NCBI RefSeq assembly: GCF_035594125.1
Contig: NW_026973697.1
Location: forward strand, 318,501 to 382,500
Length of the DNA: 64,000 nt
DNA from: Scylla paramamosain
Taxonomy: Eukaryota > Arthropoda > Malacostraca > Decapoda > Portunidae
Direction: 5' to 3'
In this document: piece by piece, positions 1 to 10,963 of the stretch
Position numbering within the stretch: position 1 is the stretch's first letter
How the letters are laid out: each line of letters begins with the position of its first letter
Notes under the pieces: generated by a model
The model's input: only the letters and a program-made list of their open reading frames with translations
The model's database searches: none
Told to the model about the DNA's origin: nothing
Made by a program: the position numbers and the translations under genes

Positions 1-270
1 GGCAGAGTGTGATGCCTTATCAAGTTGTTACCTACAGAATGAAGGGACCGCCACTGAGACTAATGAACGGAATTAATCTTAATGCAAACATCAAAAACAC
101 TAGTGCTATTTCAACATTATCCAAAAAAAAAAAAAAAATCAAATAAACAGCAAGAAAAGAAAAGGCTTAAAATCAACAAAATAAGACAAAAAAGTAAAGA
201 AGATTCATAAAAGAACAGGAGACAATTTCTGTATGTTCAATGATTCAAAACTTCCCAAACCTATTTATTT

Positions 271-275
<5 letters not shown>
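1..275. other. AT-rich non-coding stretch
   Basis: No open frame or recognisable element is seen. It holds an A-run near 126-138 and lies directly before an ATT array. Confidence 0.5.
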
Positions 276-363
<88 letters not shown>

Positions 364-377
364 CATTACTATTGTTG

Positions 378-444
<67 letters not shown>
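276..444. repeat. (ATT)n microsatellite
   Basis: About 55 units of ATT, with a few ATC and TTG interruptions. The poly-Ile and poly-Leu frames across it are artefacts of the repeat. Confidence 0.97.
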
Positions 445-454
445 GTCATTAAAA

Positions 455-688
455 ACTTCCTCCTCTTCAGGTCATCACAGGAGTACTCATGTGACAGAAG
501 CAGCAGTGGGGGGCGGTCACAGGGGAGAGGGCTGATGTCGAAGCCATGGGAGGGGGAGATGGTGCCTGGGAGTGGCAGGGTGGCTGGCCAGGCGCCGCAG
601 GGGACGGCCACTGCTCCGGACATCATGGCATATGGATAACCTGGAGTCTGAACTGCCACTTAATATTCTCAACGCTGTGCTGACTAAT
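455..688 (+). CDS. candidate host-gene exon ending at a GTAAGT donor
   Basis: A GC-rich island follows a possible acceptor (TCTTCAG near 470) and ends at a canonical donor, GTAAGT, at 689. The last 19 codons (from ATG at 632) read MDNLESELPLNILNAVLTN, which looks like ordinary protein rather than repeat. They join in frame, phase 0, with the short exon at 4595. All three frames are partly open here because of base composition, and the frame of the last 19 codons has a TGA about 100 bp upstream, so the exon may really start near 632. Product not recognised. An intact LINE lies in the intron that follows. Confidence 0.3.
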
Positions 689-1100
689 GTAAGTCTGGAG
701 AGGGGGTGGGGGGTGGTGGGTGGCTTAGAGTGTGTTATGTAAGTGTGTGTGTGTGTGGGGGGTGGTCATTGTTAGGGTGTTGAGCAGTGTGGGTGTGGAG
801 GTGGTGGTGTGTTGGGTGTTGGTGCCTTGGAGTGTGTTGCATAAAGGTTGGGGGTTAAGCTTGGTCTTTGTAGGTGATGTTATGGTAATTGTGGGTCTGT
901 TTGATGATCTTATTTAAGTATCAAGGTATATTTTTTTTTATTCATTGATATTCTGTCTATTTCTTTATTTATTTATATATTTTTATTTCTTTATTTATTT
1001 ATTTATTCTTTTTAATTTTCACAACTTTAAGGAAGAATTAAATGTTTTGGTTTTTCTCAACAAACAGGAGGAGGCAGTAGACACCTGCCGAAACGATAAT
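689..1100. other. intron-like G/T-rich then T-rich sequence
   Basis: GT-rich sequence (to about 910) then TTTA-rich sequence (930-1010). No gene or element is recognised before the LINE region. Confidence 0.4.
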
Positions 1101-4100
1101 TACTCCCAGTGAGGTCTAAAGCACTGTTCAGGGGGTGCTGTGAACTTATCATTAAACCCAGCTGTGACCTCACTGAATGTTTCCCTTTGTGTCTCACAAC
1201 ACAAGGGGGTAGTCACAGCCTGCCCTCTAAAGACAACTCTCTTCCTCCACACAAAACTACAAGCATCTAATAACACACACACCCTTCACTCAAAAAATTT
1301 TAAAATCATGGCAACTCCTACACCAGCCTCGGAGTCCCCATCTGGGGAGGGGACCATAAATGTCCCCAGGTCGGACTGCCTTTCCGTCGACGACCGTAAG
1401 TGTCTTGACACCCCCCTCAACTTTTTCTTCATTAACTTCTGCAACATTCGCGGTCTAAGATCTAATTTTCAATCTGTAGAACACCACCTCTCCTCTTCTA
1501 AACCTCATCTTCTTTTCCTCACTGAAACTCAGGTGTCTGAGGCAACTGACAGTAGCCCCTTTTCTGTTCCCTCCTACTTTCTCTATCCTCATTTTCGATC
1601 CAAAGCTGGATGCTGCGTTTATGTGCGCAATGACTTAACCTGCTCTCGTGCCCACGCTCTTGAATCTTCCGAGTTTTCCACCATCTGGCTTCGACTACAG
1701 AGTCATTCTCATACTAAATTTATCTGTGCTGTATACCTCTCTCCTAACTCCTCTGACTATAAGAAATTCTTTGACTACTTAACTTCCAAAGTGGAGCACA
1801 TTCTGACCCTCTTCCCTTTTGCAGAGATCTCCATTCTTGGAGACTTCAATGTTCACCACCAGCTTTGGCTTTCCTCTCCCTTCACTGACCATCCTGGTGA
1901 ACTAGCCTACAACTTTGCTATCCTCCATGACCTAGAGCAATTGGTGCAACACCCTACTCGTATTCCTGACCGTCTTGGAGATACGCCCAACATTCTTGAC
2001 CTTTTCCTGACCTCTAATCCTTCTGCTTATGCTGTCACCCTTTCTTCTCCGTTGGGCTCCTCCGATCACAATCTCATATCTTTATCTTGTCCTATCACTC
2101 CAATCCCTCCTCAGGATCCCCCTAAGCGAAGGTGCCTCTGGCGTTTTGCCTCTGCTAGTTGGGGGGACCTGAGGCGGTATTTTGCTGATTTTCCTTGGAA
2201 TGACTACTGCTTCCGTGTCAGAGACCCGTCTTTGTGTGCTGAGCGCATAACAGAGGTGATAGTGTCTGGCATGGAGGCGTACATTCCTCACTCTTTTTCT
2301 CGTCCTAAACCTTCTAAACCTTGGTTTAACACAGCTTGTTCTCATGCTATACATGATAGAGAGGTGGCCCACAAAAGGTACTTAAGCCTTCCTTCACCAG
2401 AATCTCATGCACTTTATATTTCTGCCCGGAACCATGCCAAGTCTGTTCTCCAACTAGCCAAAAACTCCTTCATTAACAGAAAATGTCAAAACCTTTCAAG
2501 ATCTAACTCCCCTCGTGATTTCTGGCATCTAGCCAAAAATATCTCCAATAACTTTGCTTCTTCTTCTTTCCCTCCTCTACTTCAACCAGATGGCACCACT
2601 GCTATCACATCTATTTCTAAAGCTGAACTCTTTGCTCAAACCTTTGCTAAAAACTCTACCTTGGACGATTCTGGGCTTGTTCCTCCCTCTCCTCCACCCT
2701 CTGACTACTTCATGCCTCGAATTAAAATTCTTCGTAATGATGTTTTCCATGCCCTCGCTGGCCTAAACCCTCAGAAGGCTTATGGACCTGATGGGGTCCC
2801 TCCTATTGTTCTCCGAAACTGTGCCTCCGTGCTTGCACCTTGCCTAGTCAAACTCTTTCAGCTCTGTCTGTCAACATCTACCTTTCCTTCTTGCTGGAAG
2901 TTTGCCTACATTCAACCTGTTCCTAAAAAGGGTGACCGCTCTAATCCCTCAAACTACCGTCCTATTGCTTTAATTTCCTGCTTATCTAAAGTTTTTGAAT
3001 CTATCCTCAACAGGAAGATTCTTAAACATCTATCACTTCACAACCTTCTATCTGATCGCCAGTATGGGTTCCGTCAAGGACGCTCCACTGGTGATCTTCT
3101 GGCTTTCCTTACTGAGTCTTGGTCATCCTCTTTTAGAGACTTTGGTGAAACTTTTGCTGTTGCCTTGGACATATCAAAAGCCTTTGATAGAGTCTGGCAC
3201 AAAGCTTTGATTTCCAAACTACCCTCCTACGGTTTCTATCCTTCTCTCTGTAACTTCATCTCAAGTTTCCTTTCTGACCGTTCTATTGCTGCTGTGGTAG
3301 ACGGTCACTGTTCTTCTCCCAAATCTATTAACTGTGGTGTTCCTCAGGGTTCTGTCCTGTCACCCACTCTCTTCTTATTATTCATTAATGATCTTCTAAA
3401 CCAAACTTCTTGTCCTATCCACTCCTATGCTGATGATACCACCCTGCACTTTTCCACGTCTTTTCATAGACGTCCAACCCTTCAGGAGGTAAACATATCA
3501 CGCAGGGAAGCCACAGAACGCCTGACTTCTGATCTTTCTAAAATTTCTGATTGGGGCAGAGCAAACTTGGTATTGTTCAATACCTCAAAAACTCAATTCC
3601 TCCATCTATCAACTCGACACAATCTTCCAGACAACTATCCCCTCTTCTTCAATGACACTCAACTGTCCCCCTCTTCTACACTGAACATCCTCGGTCTGTC
3701 CTTTACTTATAATCTGAACTGGAAACTTCACATCTCATCTCTAGCTAAAACGGCTTCTATGAAGTTAGGTGTTCTGAGACGTCTCCGCCAGTTTTTCTCA
3801 CCCCCCCAGCTGCTAACTCTGTACAAGGGCCTTATCCGTCCATGTATGGAGTATGCTTCACATGTCTGGGGGGGTTCCACTCATACTGCTGTTCTAGACA
3901 GGGTGGAATCAAAAGCTTTTCGTCTCATCAACTCCTCTCCTCTAACTGACTGTCTTCAGCCTCTCTCTCACCGCCGCAATGTTGCATCTCTTGCTGTCTT
4001 CTACCGCTATTTTCATGCTAACTGCTCTTCTGATCTTGCTAACTGCATGCCTCCCCTCCTTCCGCGGCCTCGCTGCACAAGACTTTCTTCTTTCTCTCAC

Positions 4101-4381
4101 TCCTATTCTGTCCACCTCTCTAACGCAAGAGTTAACCAGTATTCTCAATCATTCATCCCTTTCTCTGGTAAACTCTGGAACTCCTTGCCTGCTTCTGTAT
4201 TTCCACCTTCCTATGACTTGAATTCCTTCAAGAGGGAGGTTTCAAGACACTTATCCACCAATTTTTGACCACTGCTTTGACCCTTTTAGGGACTGGCATT
4301 TCAGTGGGCATTTTTTTTATTAGATTTTTGTTGCCCTTGGCCAGTATCCTTCCTACATAAAAAAAAAAAAAAAAAAAAAAA
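1100..4381 (+). mobile_element. non-LTR retrotransposon (LINE A), apparently intact ORF and poly-A tail
   Basis: A long endonuclease/reverse-transcriptase ORF is followed by a short 3' UTR with the tail GTTGCCCTTGGCCAGTATCC and then an A-run at 4359-4381. The 3' UTR motif recurs at 9.7, 20.1, 49.7 and 53.0 kb, which shows it is the family's terminal sequence. The 5' boundary is approximate because no target duplication was recognised. The single-ORF, poly-A structure fits the Jockey/CR1 group of apurinic-endonuclease LINEs; the exact clade was not determined. Confidence 0.85.
1308..4268 (+). CDS. LINE A endonuclease/reverse transcriptase polyprotein
   Basis: An uninterrupted ORF of 986 codons from the first ATG (1308). 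The frame opens upstream at 1140, but that codon is GTG. The N-terminal APE-like endonuclease (about residues 38-260) shows the active-site signatures: INFCNIRGL near residue 40, TET near 73, GDFN near 179 and SDHN near 253. The reverse transcriptase follows, with [13 protein letters not shown] near residue 619, [11 protein letters not shown] after it, and the catalytic YADD at about 707-710. A C-terminal maturase/thumb-like region ends in the conserved [10 protein letters not shown] block. The protein nicks target DNA and primes reverse transcription of its own RNA at the nick. No separate ORF1 is visible. The lack of frameshifts suggests a young copy. It lies in an apparent host intron in the sense direction. 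Element identity is certain; clade is not. Confidence 0.95.
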   Translation: MATPTPASESPSGEGTINVPRSDCLSVDDRKCLDTPLNFFFINFCNIRGLRSNFQSVEHHLSSSKPHLLFLTETQVSEATDSSPFSVPSYFLYPHFRSKAGCCVYVRNDLTCSRAHALESSEFSTIWLRLQSHSHTKFICAVYLSPNSSDYKKFFDYLTSKVEHILTLFPFAEISILGDFNVHHQLWLSSPFTDHPGELAYNFAILHDLEQLVQHPTRIPDRLGDTPNILDLFLTSNPSAYAVTLSSPLGSSDHNLISLSCPITPIPPQDPPKRRCLWRFASASWGDLRRYFADFPWNDYCFRVRDPSLCAERITEVIVSGMEAYIPHSFSRPKPSKPWFNTACSHAIHDREVAHKRYLSLPSPESHALYISARNHAKSVLQLAKNSFINRKCQNLSRSNSPRDFWHLAKNISNNFASSSFPPLLQPDGTTAITSISKAELFAQTFAKNSTLDDSGLVPPSPPPSDYFMPRIKILRNDVFHALAGLNPQKAYGPDGVPPIVLRNCASVLAPCLVKLFQLCLSTSTFPSCWKFAYIQPVPKKGDRSNPSNYRPIALISCLSKVFESILNRKILKHLSLHNLLSDRQYGFRQGRSTGDLLAFLTESWSSSFRDFGETFAVALDISKAFDRVWHKALISKLPSYGFYPSLCNFISSFLSDRSIAAVVDGHCSSPKSINCGVPQGSVLSPTLFLLFINDLLNQTSCPIHSYADDTTLHFSTSFHRRPTLQEVNISRREATERLTSDLSKISDWGRANLVLFNTSKTQFLHLSTRHNLPDNYPLFFNDTQLSPSSTLNILGLSFTYNLNWKLHISSLAKTASMKLGVLRRLRQFFSPPQLLTLYKGLIRPCMEYASHVWGGSTHTAVLDRVESKAFRLINSSPLTDCLQPLSHRRNVASLAVFYRYFHANCSSDLANCMPPLLPRPRCTRLSSFSHSYSVHLSNARVNQYSQSFIPFSGKLWNSLPASVFPPSYDLNSFKREVSRHLSTNF

Positions 4382-4594
4382 CAATGAGCCAAAATGAAAA
4401 TAGCATTGCATCACGATATATCCTGTTCATTATTATTCAAACCATATCTTTGCATCAGCCTAAATGTTTCTGGTTTCCTTTCCTCTTCTGCATCTGTTTC
4501 CTTCTTTCCCTCTCCTCTCAGCTAACAAAGGTCATCTTGCATAGGCTGGGTCAGGTTCCTTGGGTGTGTGGGTTGTAACTCTGTCTCCTCACAG

Positions 4595-4652
4595 AAAGAA
4601 GAGGCACAGTGGGCAAGACTGGGAAGGCAGACAGAAGAGGAGGATGGACTGG
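4595..4652 (+). CDS. candidate short host exon
   Basis: Acceptor CTCACAG (4588-4594) and donor GGTGAGT (from 4653) bracket 58 nt that read KEEAQWARLGRQTEEEDGLG. It joins in frame with the 19 codons ending at 688 and leaves phase 1. The charged, non-repetitive composition supports coding. Product unknown. Confidence 0.35.
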
Positions 4653-5040
4653 GTGAGTAACAGCAGTACTAGTAGAAGTAGTAGTAGTGATAGTTTGATC
4701 ATAGTACAGATAGCAGTAAAATATCTAGTTGTGTTATTAGTAGTAGTAGTAGTAATAGTAGAAGTAATACCAGTAGTAAAGGTAGCTTGGTCAAAGTAGT
4801 AATGGTAATAATAGTGACAGCAGGATGTTATTTAACTGTATAAAAGAAAGATTAAATCCATATATAAAACTTAATGGCAGGACCAGTAGCAGCAGCAGCA
4901 GTAGTAGTATTAGGAACTATAACAATTCACTATATAAAACAAAAAGCACCAAAGTAATATAACATCAACAACAACAGCAACAGTAGCAGTAGTAGTAGTA
5001 GTAGTAATAGTAGCAGCAGTAGTAGTAGCAGTAACAACAC
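4638..5040. repeat. AGT/AGC trinucleotide-rich region
   Basis: Interrupted AGT, AGC and AAC arrays (about 4660-4800 and 4885-5035) lie between the two candidate exons, as expected for an intron. Confidence 0.8.
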
Positions 5041-5063
5041 TAACTCCAACACTTTACCAACAG

Positions 5064-5422
5064 GACGGCCAGTACTATGGGTCTGGCTGTGGCATCCTAC
5101 CCACCCCCCAGATGCCCCCACGCTAACTGCCCTGGCGCAACCCTAACATTGGCCCTGCACACTCCTGGGGTGTGGTTGGGGGCTTTGTACTGGGGCGGCC
5201 AGGGCGGGGGCAGGGTGGAGCGACAGGGCCGGGGTACAAGATGAAGAAAACGTTGCCGGCTAAGAAGAAAATAGGAGCTAAGGAGGTTAAGACAAGTGGT
5301 GGTGGTGGTGGTGGTGCTGATGGTGGTATGAAACCAAGAATAAGACTGCATCATCAGTCTGATGATATTTGGAATATCAATTATTTAACTTCTGCAACAC
5401 CTGAGGACAAGACAGGAGCCAG
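5064..5422 (+). CDS. candidate host exon with in-frame stop or internal acceptor
   Basis: The segment follows an acceptor (CCAACAG) and ends at AG|GTAGG. In one frame it reads DGQYYGSGCGILPTPQMPPR, then TAA (5124-5126), then stays open to the donor through GRGQGGATGPGYKMKKTLP, a Lys-rich stretch and a Gly tract. Either the TAA marks a broken exon, or the true exon starts at an internal acceptor near 5207 (GGCGGCCAG), which would accept the phase-1 donor at 4652 and avoid the stop. Not recognised by family. Confidence 0.3.
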
Positions 5423-5588
5423 GTAGGAGGGTCATAGGATGCCAGTTGGATGTGGTGAAGGATGTTTTTTGTCTGGGAAGGATAATGAGGAAGTGAAATT
5501 GAGTTGCTGATTTGTAGATAAAATGATAAAAGATGAATAAGTGAAATGAAAAAAAAAATGTGTTTTGGAATATATAGAACAGTGGGGC

Positions 5589-5589
<1 letters not shown>

Positions 5590-5638
<49 letters not shown>
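5590..5638. repeat. (TG)n microsatellite
   Basis: About 24 TG units. Confidence 0.97.
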
Positions 5639-6573
<935 letters not shown>

Positions 6574-6723
6574 AGGGATTTGTACTTCATTCAAGCATCT
6601 TTTATTTTCACTACTGTTGATATCTTGTTCACTACTGGAAGATTAGTACTAAGATGTGATTCTTGTTATTTTTAAGGATATTATTGCAATGGTTTTTGTA
6701 TGATTGCATCTCATTCCTGTTGT

Positions 6724-6727
<4 letters not shown>

Positions 6728-6792
<65 letters not shown>
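6728..6792. repeat. (GA)n microsatellite
   Basis: GA tract with one AAAG interruption. Confidence 0.95.
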
Positions 6793-6793
<1 letters not shown>

Positions 6794-6946
6794 AGGCCCC
6801 ATTGCTCAGACTAATGATAATAAAAAAACTCGACCATTCCAAAAAGTACAGATATATTAGTTTTGTGAGTAGAATTTGCCAGAAAGGAAATTTGAAATAC
6901 ATGAGTGTGTGGGAGAGGCAAAGGATATGTAGGGCGGCAGATTAGT

Positions 6947-7602
6947 CAGTGGCGGCTCGTCAATAGGGACTGCGAGACTGCAGCCCCCCCAGTTGATTTC
7001 TAGGATTCATGAAAATAATGTTAATTTATTTATGTTTGACTATCATGCACATGAAAACACCAGTTCTCATATGAAAAAAAAAAATACTGCAAAACAGTGA
7101 GGAAGTACGGAAATTATTTACTATTTAATGATACCAAAGCGGGGAGAAATGGGGAGAGGCTTCCCGGGCATAATGATGAGTGTGGACTGCTACCAGCGCA
7201 GTCTTGTCTCGGTTGTTGTGGCTAGGTGAGTGTTCTTGCGTCGGTCTTATTTTCGATCGTGTTTTTCAATTTGTCAGGGATGGAGAGGCTAAATGCACAT
7301 GCCATGATTTCAATAGAGAAGATTCCTATGAATAATATGCCAGGTTTAAATGAAAAAGTTATTGGTCTGTTTGCACAAAACAGAAACAGGAGAATGGACT
7401 TCCTTTTCAAATAGCCTAAGCTAGCACTAAGGAAGTCAAACATTTACTGTTAGGATAAGACCTAAAGAATTAAATAATTAGCTGTTTATCTTTATAATCT
7501 ATCAATCAATGGTATGTTAAACAATAACAATAAAAGCATTTAAGATTTTATTTGTCTGAATGTGAGAGCCCCCCCATCAGTAACAGTCACGAGCCGCCAC
7601 TG
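6947..7602. mobile_element. hAT-superfamily transposon, internally deleted
   Basis: A 656-bp element. The ends are inverted: the left end begins CAGTGGCGGCTCGT and the right end is its exact complement (ACGAGCCGCCACTG), followed inward by C-rich runs on both sides. It is flanked by a perfect 8-bp duplication, AGATTAGT, at 6939-6946 and 7603-7610. Eight-bp duplications and CAGTGGCGG-type ends are typical of hAT elements. Only a C-terminal transposase remnant survives inside, so this copy is non-autonomous. Confidence 0.92.
7279..7414 (+). pseudogene. remnant of hAT transposase C-terminal dimerisation region
   Basis: The open segment starts MERLNAHAMISIEKIP and ends NRNRRMDFLFK before a stop at 7412-7414. 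From memory of the family, this resembles the last roughly 45 residues of hAT/ZMYM-type transposases, where a leucine-rich alpha-helical segment followed by a basic FxxK end closes the dimerisation domain. The catalytic core and zinc finger are absent. Its position inside an 8-bp-duplicated hAT element supports the call. Confidence 0.65.
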
Positions 7603-7610
7603 AGATTAGT

Positions 7611-7760
7611 GTGTGAAGGATGTGTAGGAGAGGCTTAGGATATCCTGTACACTGTGTGAGGATGGTTAAGGATGATTTGGAAGGAAGGTAGTGTGTGAAG
7701 GATGCATTAGGTAGGATGTGTAGGAGTGGGTACAATGTGTTAAGAATGATATGTATGTTA
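7611..7760. repeat. GTGTGAAGGATGTGTAGGAG-type minisatellite remnant
   Basis: Imperfect repeats of a G-rich 20-30 bp unit. The same texture precedes the hAT element (6903-6938), so the hAT copy inserted into this repeat. Confidence 0.5.
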
Positions 7761-8336
7761 CAGGAGATAAGGATGTGTATTTTCACCACCAGTATGTGTA
7801 CAGATTGGTGTTAACACAGTAGGAAGCTTTGATTAAGCTGGACCATCATTCCATGTGTGCTTAAGAAATGTATGCAAACTGACTGGAAACTCTCTCTCCT
7901 TCAATGTTCATTAGTGTATTTATCAGCTTTTGGGATCAGGATGTCACTGTTTATTTATTTATTTATTTTTTATTGTTATTTTGTTTGTCTTATTTTTTTT
8001 TTCTTTGTGTTGGACAGTTTACGAGTCAGTTCCAGTTTTTGTGACAGTGGATGTGGTTTCTTTCTGTGATGCTTGTCCTTGCCATGCCTTCCTTCCCAGT
8101 GACTACCATGTGTAGGCCTGATGGCTCCTTGCAGCTTCCCTTTTGTCCGTCCTTATGTTACTCCACACTCGGCATCTCCATGTGTTGACTGTTTTTCTTT
8201 TTTTGTGTCTTCCTCCACATATAAATAACACATACATTCACACACACACACTTCAGGTATTCTCAGATATTCAGCATTCATTCTTATCTTGCCTTTCTTC
8301 ACACACTCATAGCATCTCCAGGTCTTCACACTCAGC
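7761..8336. other. non-coding, with an R1 fragment at about 8097-8165 (minus)
   Basis: No gene recognised. GGCCTGATGGCTCCTTGCAG near 8113 is the reverse complement of the start of dispersed family R1 (see 43463). Confidence 0.5.
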
Positions 8337-8590
8337 ATTCCCCCTCATCTTTCACTCCACACAGTATCCTTCACTCCACACAGCCTGCCCCCTCATCCTT
8401 CAGGCAGCCTCTTCCCTCATCTTTCACTCAGCTTCCCTCCTCATCTCTCAGTCCACACAGCCTGTCCCCTCATCCTTCACTCCACACAGCCTGCCTCCTT
8501 ATCCCTCAGTCAGCCTCTTCCCTCATCTTTCACTCAGTTTCCCTCCTCATCTCTCACTCCATACAGCATCCCTCATCTCTAACACCATCC
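8337..8590. repeat. pyrimidine-rich minisatellite, roughly 107-bp higher-order unit
   Basis: The phrases CCTCTTCCCTCATCTTTCAC (8408 and 8515) and CTCCACACAGCCTG recur, giving a higher-order period near 107 bp. The open frame across it is a repeat artefact. Confidence 0.75.
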
Positions 8591-8856
8591 AAGCCTTACA
8601 CATCCACACCTACATCTACATCTCACACCTGCAGCATCCCTGGAATCACATCAGTGCCCCCAGGTGACAAGTGAGCTCTGTTTTGAGAGATTAAATGACT
8701 TTTCTAATTCTATCCTCCATTCTGTTTTTCGTCACCACCACCATCACCACTACCACCAATATTTATGACCTAAATATGCTAATTATACTGTTTGTCATGC
8801 GCATTTTTAATTGTGGAGTAGGGAAATTGAAGAATAATTGATTTCATATTAAGAGC

Positions 8857-9290
8857 TAAAGTAAGAATGTAAGAAAATAAGGGCTGGTGCAAGAAAATAA
8901 TAGGCCTACGCGCGGTGGTCCATATTTCAAACATGCCTGCGTATTTCCACCTATCATCCCTGTCCATAAATTCGTATAATCTCTTAAAACTACCTAATGA
9001 CTCAGCGCTAACAACCTGGTTCGTTTGTCTCTACCGTGTGGATGAATATTTTCCTTAACTACCTCGTTGTATTAAACTGCTTGTAATGGTTGACGTATTC
9101 TAGTCTGCAGCCTTCATTTGTATCTTGTTTGTATTCTTGTGTTCTTAAGCACTTCATCTCAAAATAATGGCAAAGATAGTTAGTCTTTGCCATGCGGATA
9201 AAATATTTCCTCTACCTCGTTAAATGAATCTGCTTGTAATTGTTGATGTATTCTGGTTTGTGTTCTCCATTTGTATCTTGTTCGTATTGT
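8857..9290 (+). repeat. dispersed repeat R1, diverged copy with internal duplication
   Basis: Shares TAGGCCTAC.CG.GG..GTCC, a run of A/C-rich 'ACATGCCTGCGTATTTCC', and AGCGCTAACAACCTG with the copy at 43463. A segment of about 165 bp is duplicated in tandem (9020-9130 against 9190-9290, sharing CTGCTTGTAATTGTTGA-type blocks). It is probably the 3' part of an unidentified retroelement. Confidence 0.7.
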
Positions 9291-9295
9291 TAAGC

Positions 9296-9690
9296 TCTTT
9301 GTTCTTTCACCAGGACTGTTAACAAATGCCACAGAGGTGATTGGTCAGGTTCTCATGGGTGTTCTCATTAATGACGCAGGATCCTCACCAAACCATCACT
9401 GAGTCATGATAGTGCCATTATCACTTCGTTGACTTTCACTACAGGGTGTAAAACTATCACCCAAGGAAACACACTTGTAAATCCTTAACAGTTTGTACTA
9501 TACCCTGCTAAAACATTCGTAAAAGCACGATAACTTCCAGTAAATCAAAGGAAATTGTCACTAAACCATGAAAATACCCTTGGAAAACTCAAGTCACCTC
9601 TAATTATAATTTCAATCACTAAAGCCACGAAAACATCCTTGGAAAACCAAATAACTTTAGCTTGGGTTCGGTAAAAGTACTGGAGGTATT
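9296..9690 (-). repeat. dispersed repeat R2 (minus strand)
   Basis: On the minus strand it carries TTTTCATGG-type blocks, then ACCTCTGTGGCATTTG and CCTGGTGAAAGAACAAAG, matching copies at 35.8, 47.8 and 63.8 kb. The AAGGGTATTTTCATGG module is repeated several times inside this copy. Confidence 0.7.
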
Positions 9691-9699
9691 TTCTTTTCT

Positions 9700-9770
9700 T
9701 CCCTTTTGTTGCCTCAGCCCGGTGTCCCTCTGATGTGAAAAAAAAACAAAAAAAAAAACAAGGCATTGAA
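9700..9770 (+). mobile_element. LINE A 3' tail fragment
   Basis: TTTTGTTGCCTCAGCCCGGTGTCCCTCTGATGTG followed by A-runs resembles the end of LINE A, a very short 5'-truncated insertion. Confidence 0.55.
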
Positions 9771-10960
9771 ACGTTCGAGATAGCGAGAAAGTTCCGAAGC
9801 TTCAGCAGATGTGAACTAACGCCTGACTCTAGCCGCGTCGCCTTCTCTACCTCCGTCCGCCGCCCAGGTAACGTCAGTGTTGTTTTGTGATTATTCTGTT
9901 TGCTAGTGGATGATGGTGTGTTCTTGGTGGCGGTGGTTGTGTTGTGTTGCGGTGGGCTTGATGTATCTGCAAGAGCTGGGTGGGGGCGAGGGAAGGTGAA
10001 AATGAAAGTATAATGAATTCGGCTTTATTGGTACTCCGTGTTGGCTGTTACTGTCCCTCATTTGTCACGTTCACAGTCGACAGGTGCGTGACAATCTCCT
10101 ATCGTCATACTGTAACGCTCTGCTGGTTCAGGTCATGTCAGGTCCCTCCAGGGTTGAGGTGGCAGCAGCGGGGACAGGAACACCCAACACTGAGTACGTA
10201 CTCGGTCTTGATAAGCACTTTCACTACACGTTTTTTTTCAGTTCAGGAACGTCAGTCTTGAATTAACAAAAATTTTACCCCATGTTAGGTTGCATTTTTG
10301 ATTTTTGAGAAAAAACAAGTCTTGCACATTTTGACCGAAAGTGAAATTTGACAAATTTGTTCCCAAGATTATTTCAGGATATTACCAAGGTTTTAAAAAG
10401 GTAAATCATCAAGACCGACACCTATCCCATCAAGTCCGACGGACCAGTCTTGAAGTACCCGCACTTGAATTTTGTCATTTTGCTACTTAAGGAAGAGGAA
10501 AAAGAAGAGGAGGAGGAAGTTTAAGAAAATATGGAGAAGAAAAAGGCGAAAAATGGAAGATTTTCAATGACACTTTGCCTATAGAATGCTGTATTATAAG
10601 AAAAGGAATATTTTCAATGATATTTTGCCTATATAATACAGCTATCTTAGTAGTTTATGTACTTATCTCAGAAATTATCCGAGCGATTTCAATGAGATTC
10701 TGCATACATAGGGCAGTTATGTCACTGGTTCATTCGCCACATAGAAAAAAGTCGAGCGAGGCTCGATTATTGAAATTAAAACGAGGCATTAAAGGAAGAT
10801 TTAGCCATCGGGGTGCGTGACCAAATCTGATGCCTTGTTTTTCACATAGAGGGTCTTCCAAGTGACCTTGCGGTTCCCTCTCACACTCATTAGGTTTTTG
10901 ATCTCGGAGTACCTTCGCCAGTAGCTCTATTATAACTCCGTTCTTGATGGGAAGAGTCTT
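9771..10960. other. non-coding, no gene recognised
   Basis: GC-richer near 9830-10190, purine-rich at 10490-10560. AATGACACTTTGCCTATAGAATG-like and AATGATATTTTGCCTATATAATA-like blocks (10565 and 10616) form a local duplication. The open frame at 10575-10820 has no recognisable domain. Confidence 0.4.
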
Positions 10961-10963
10961 TTA

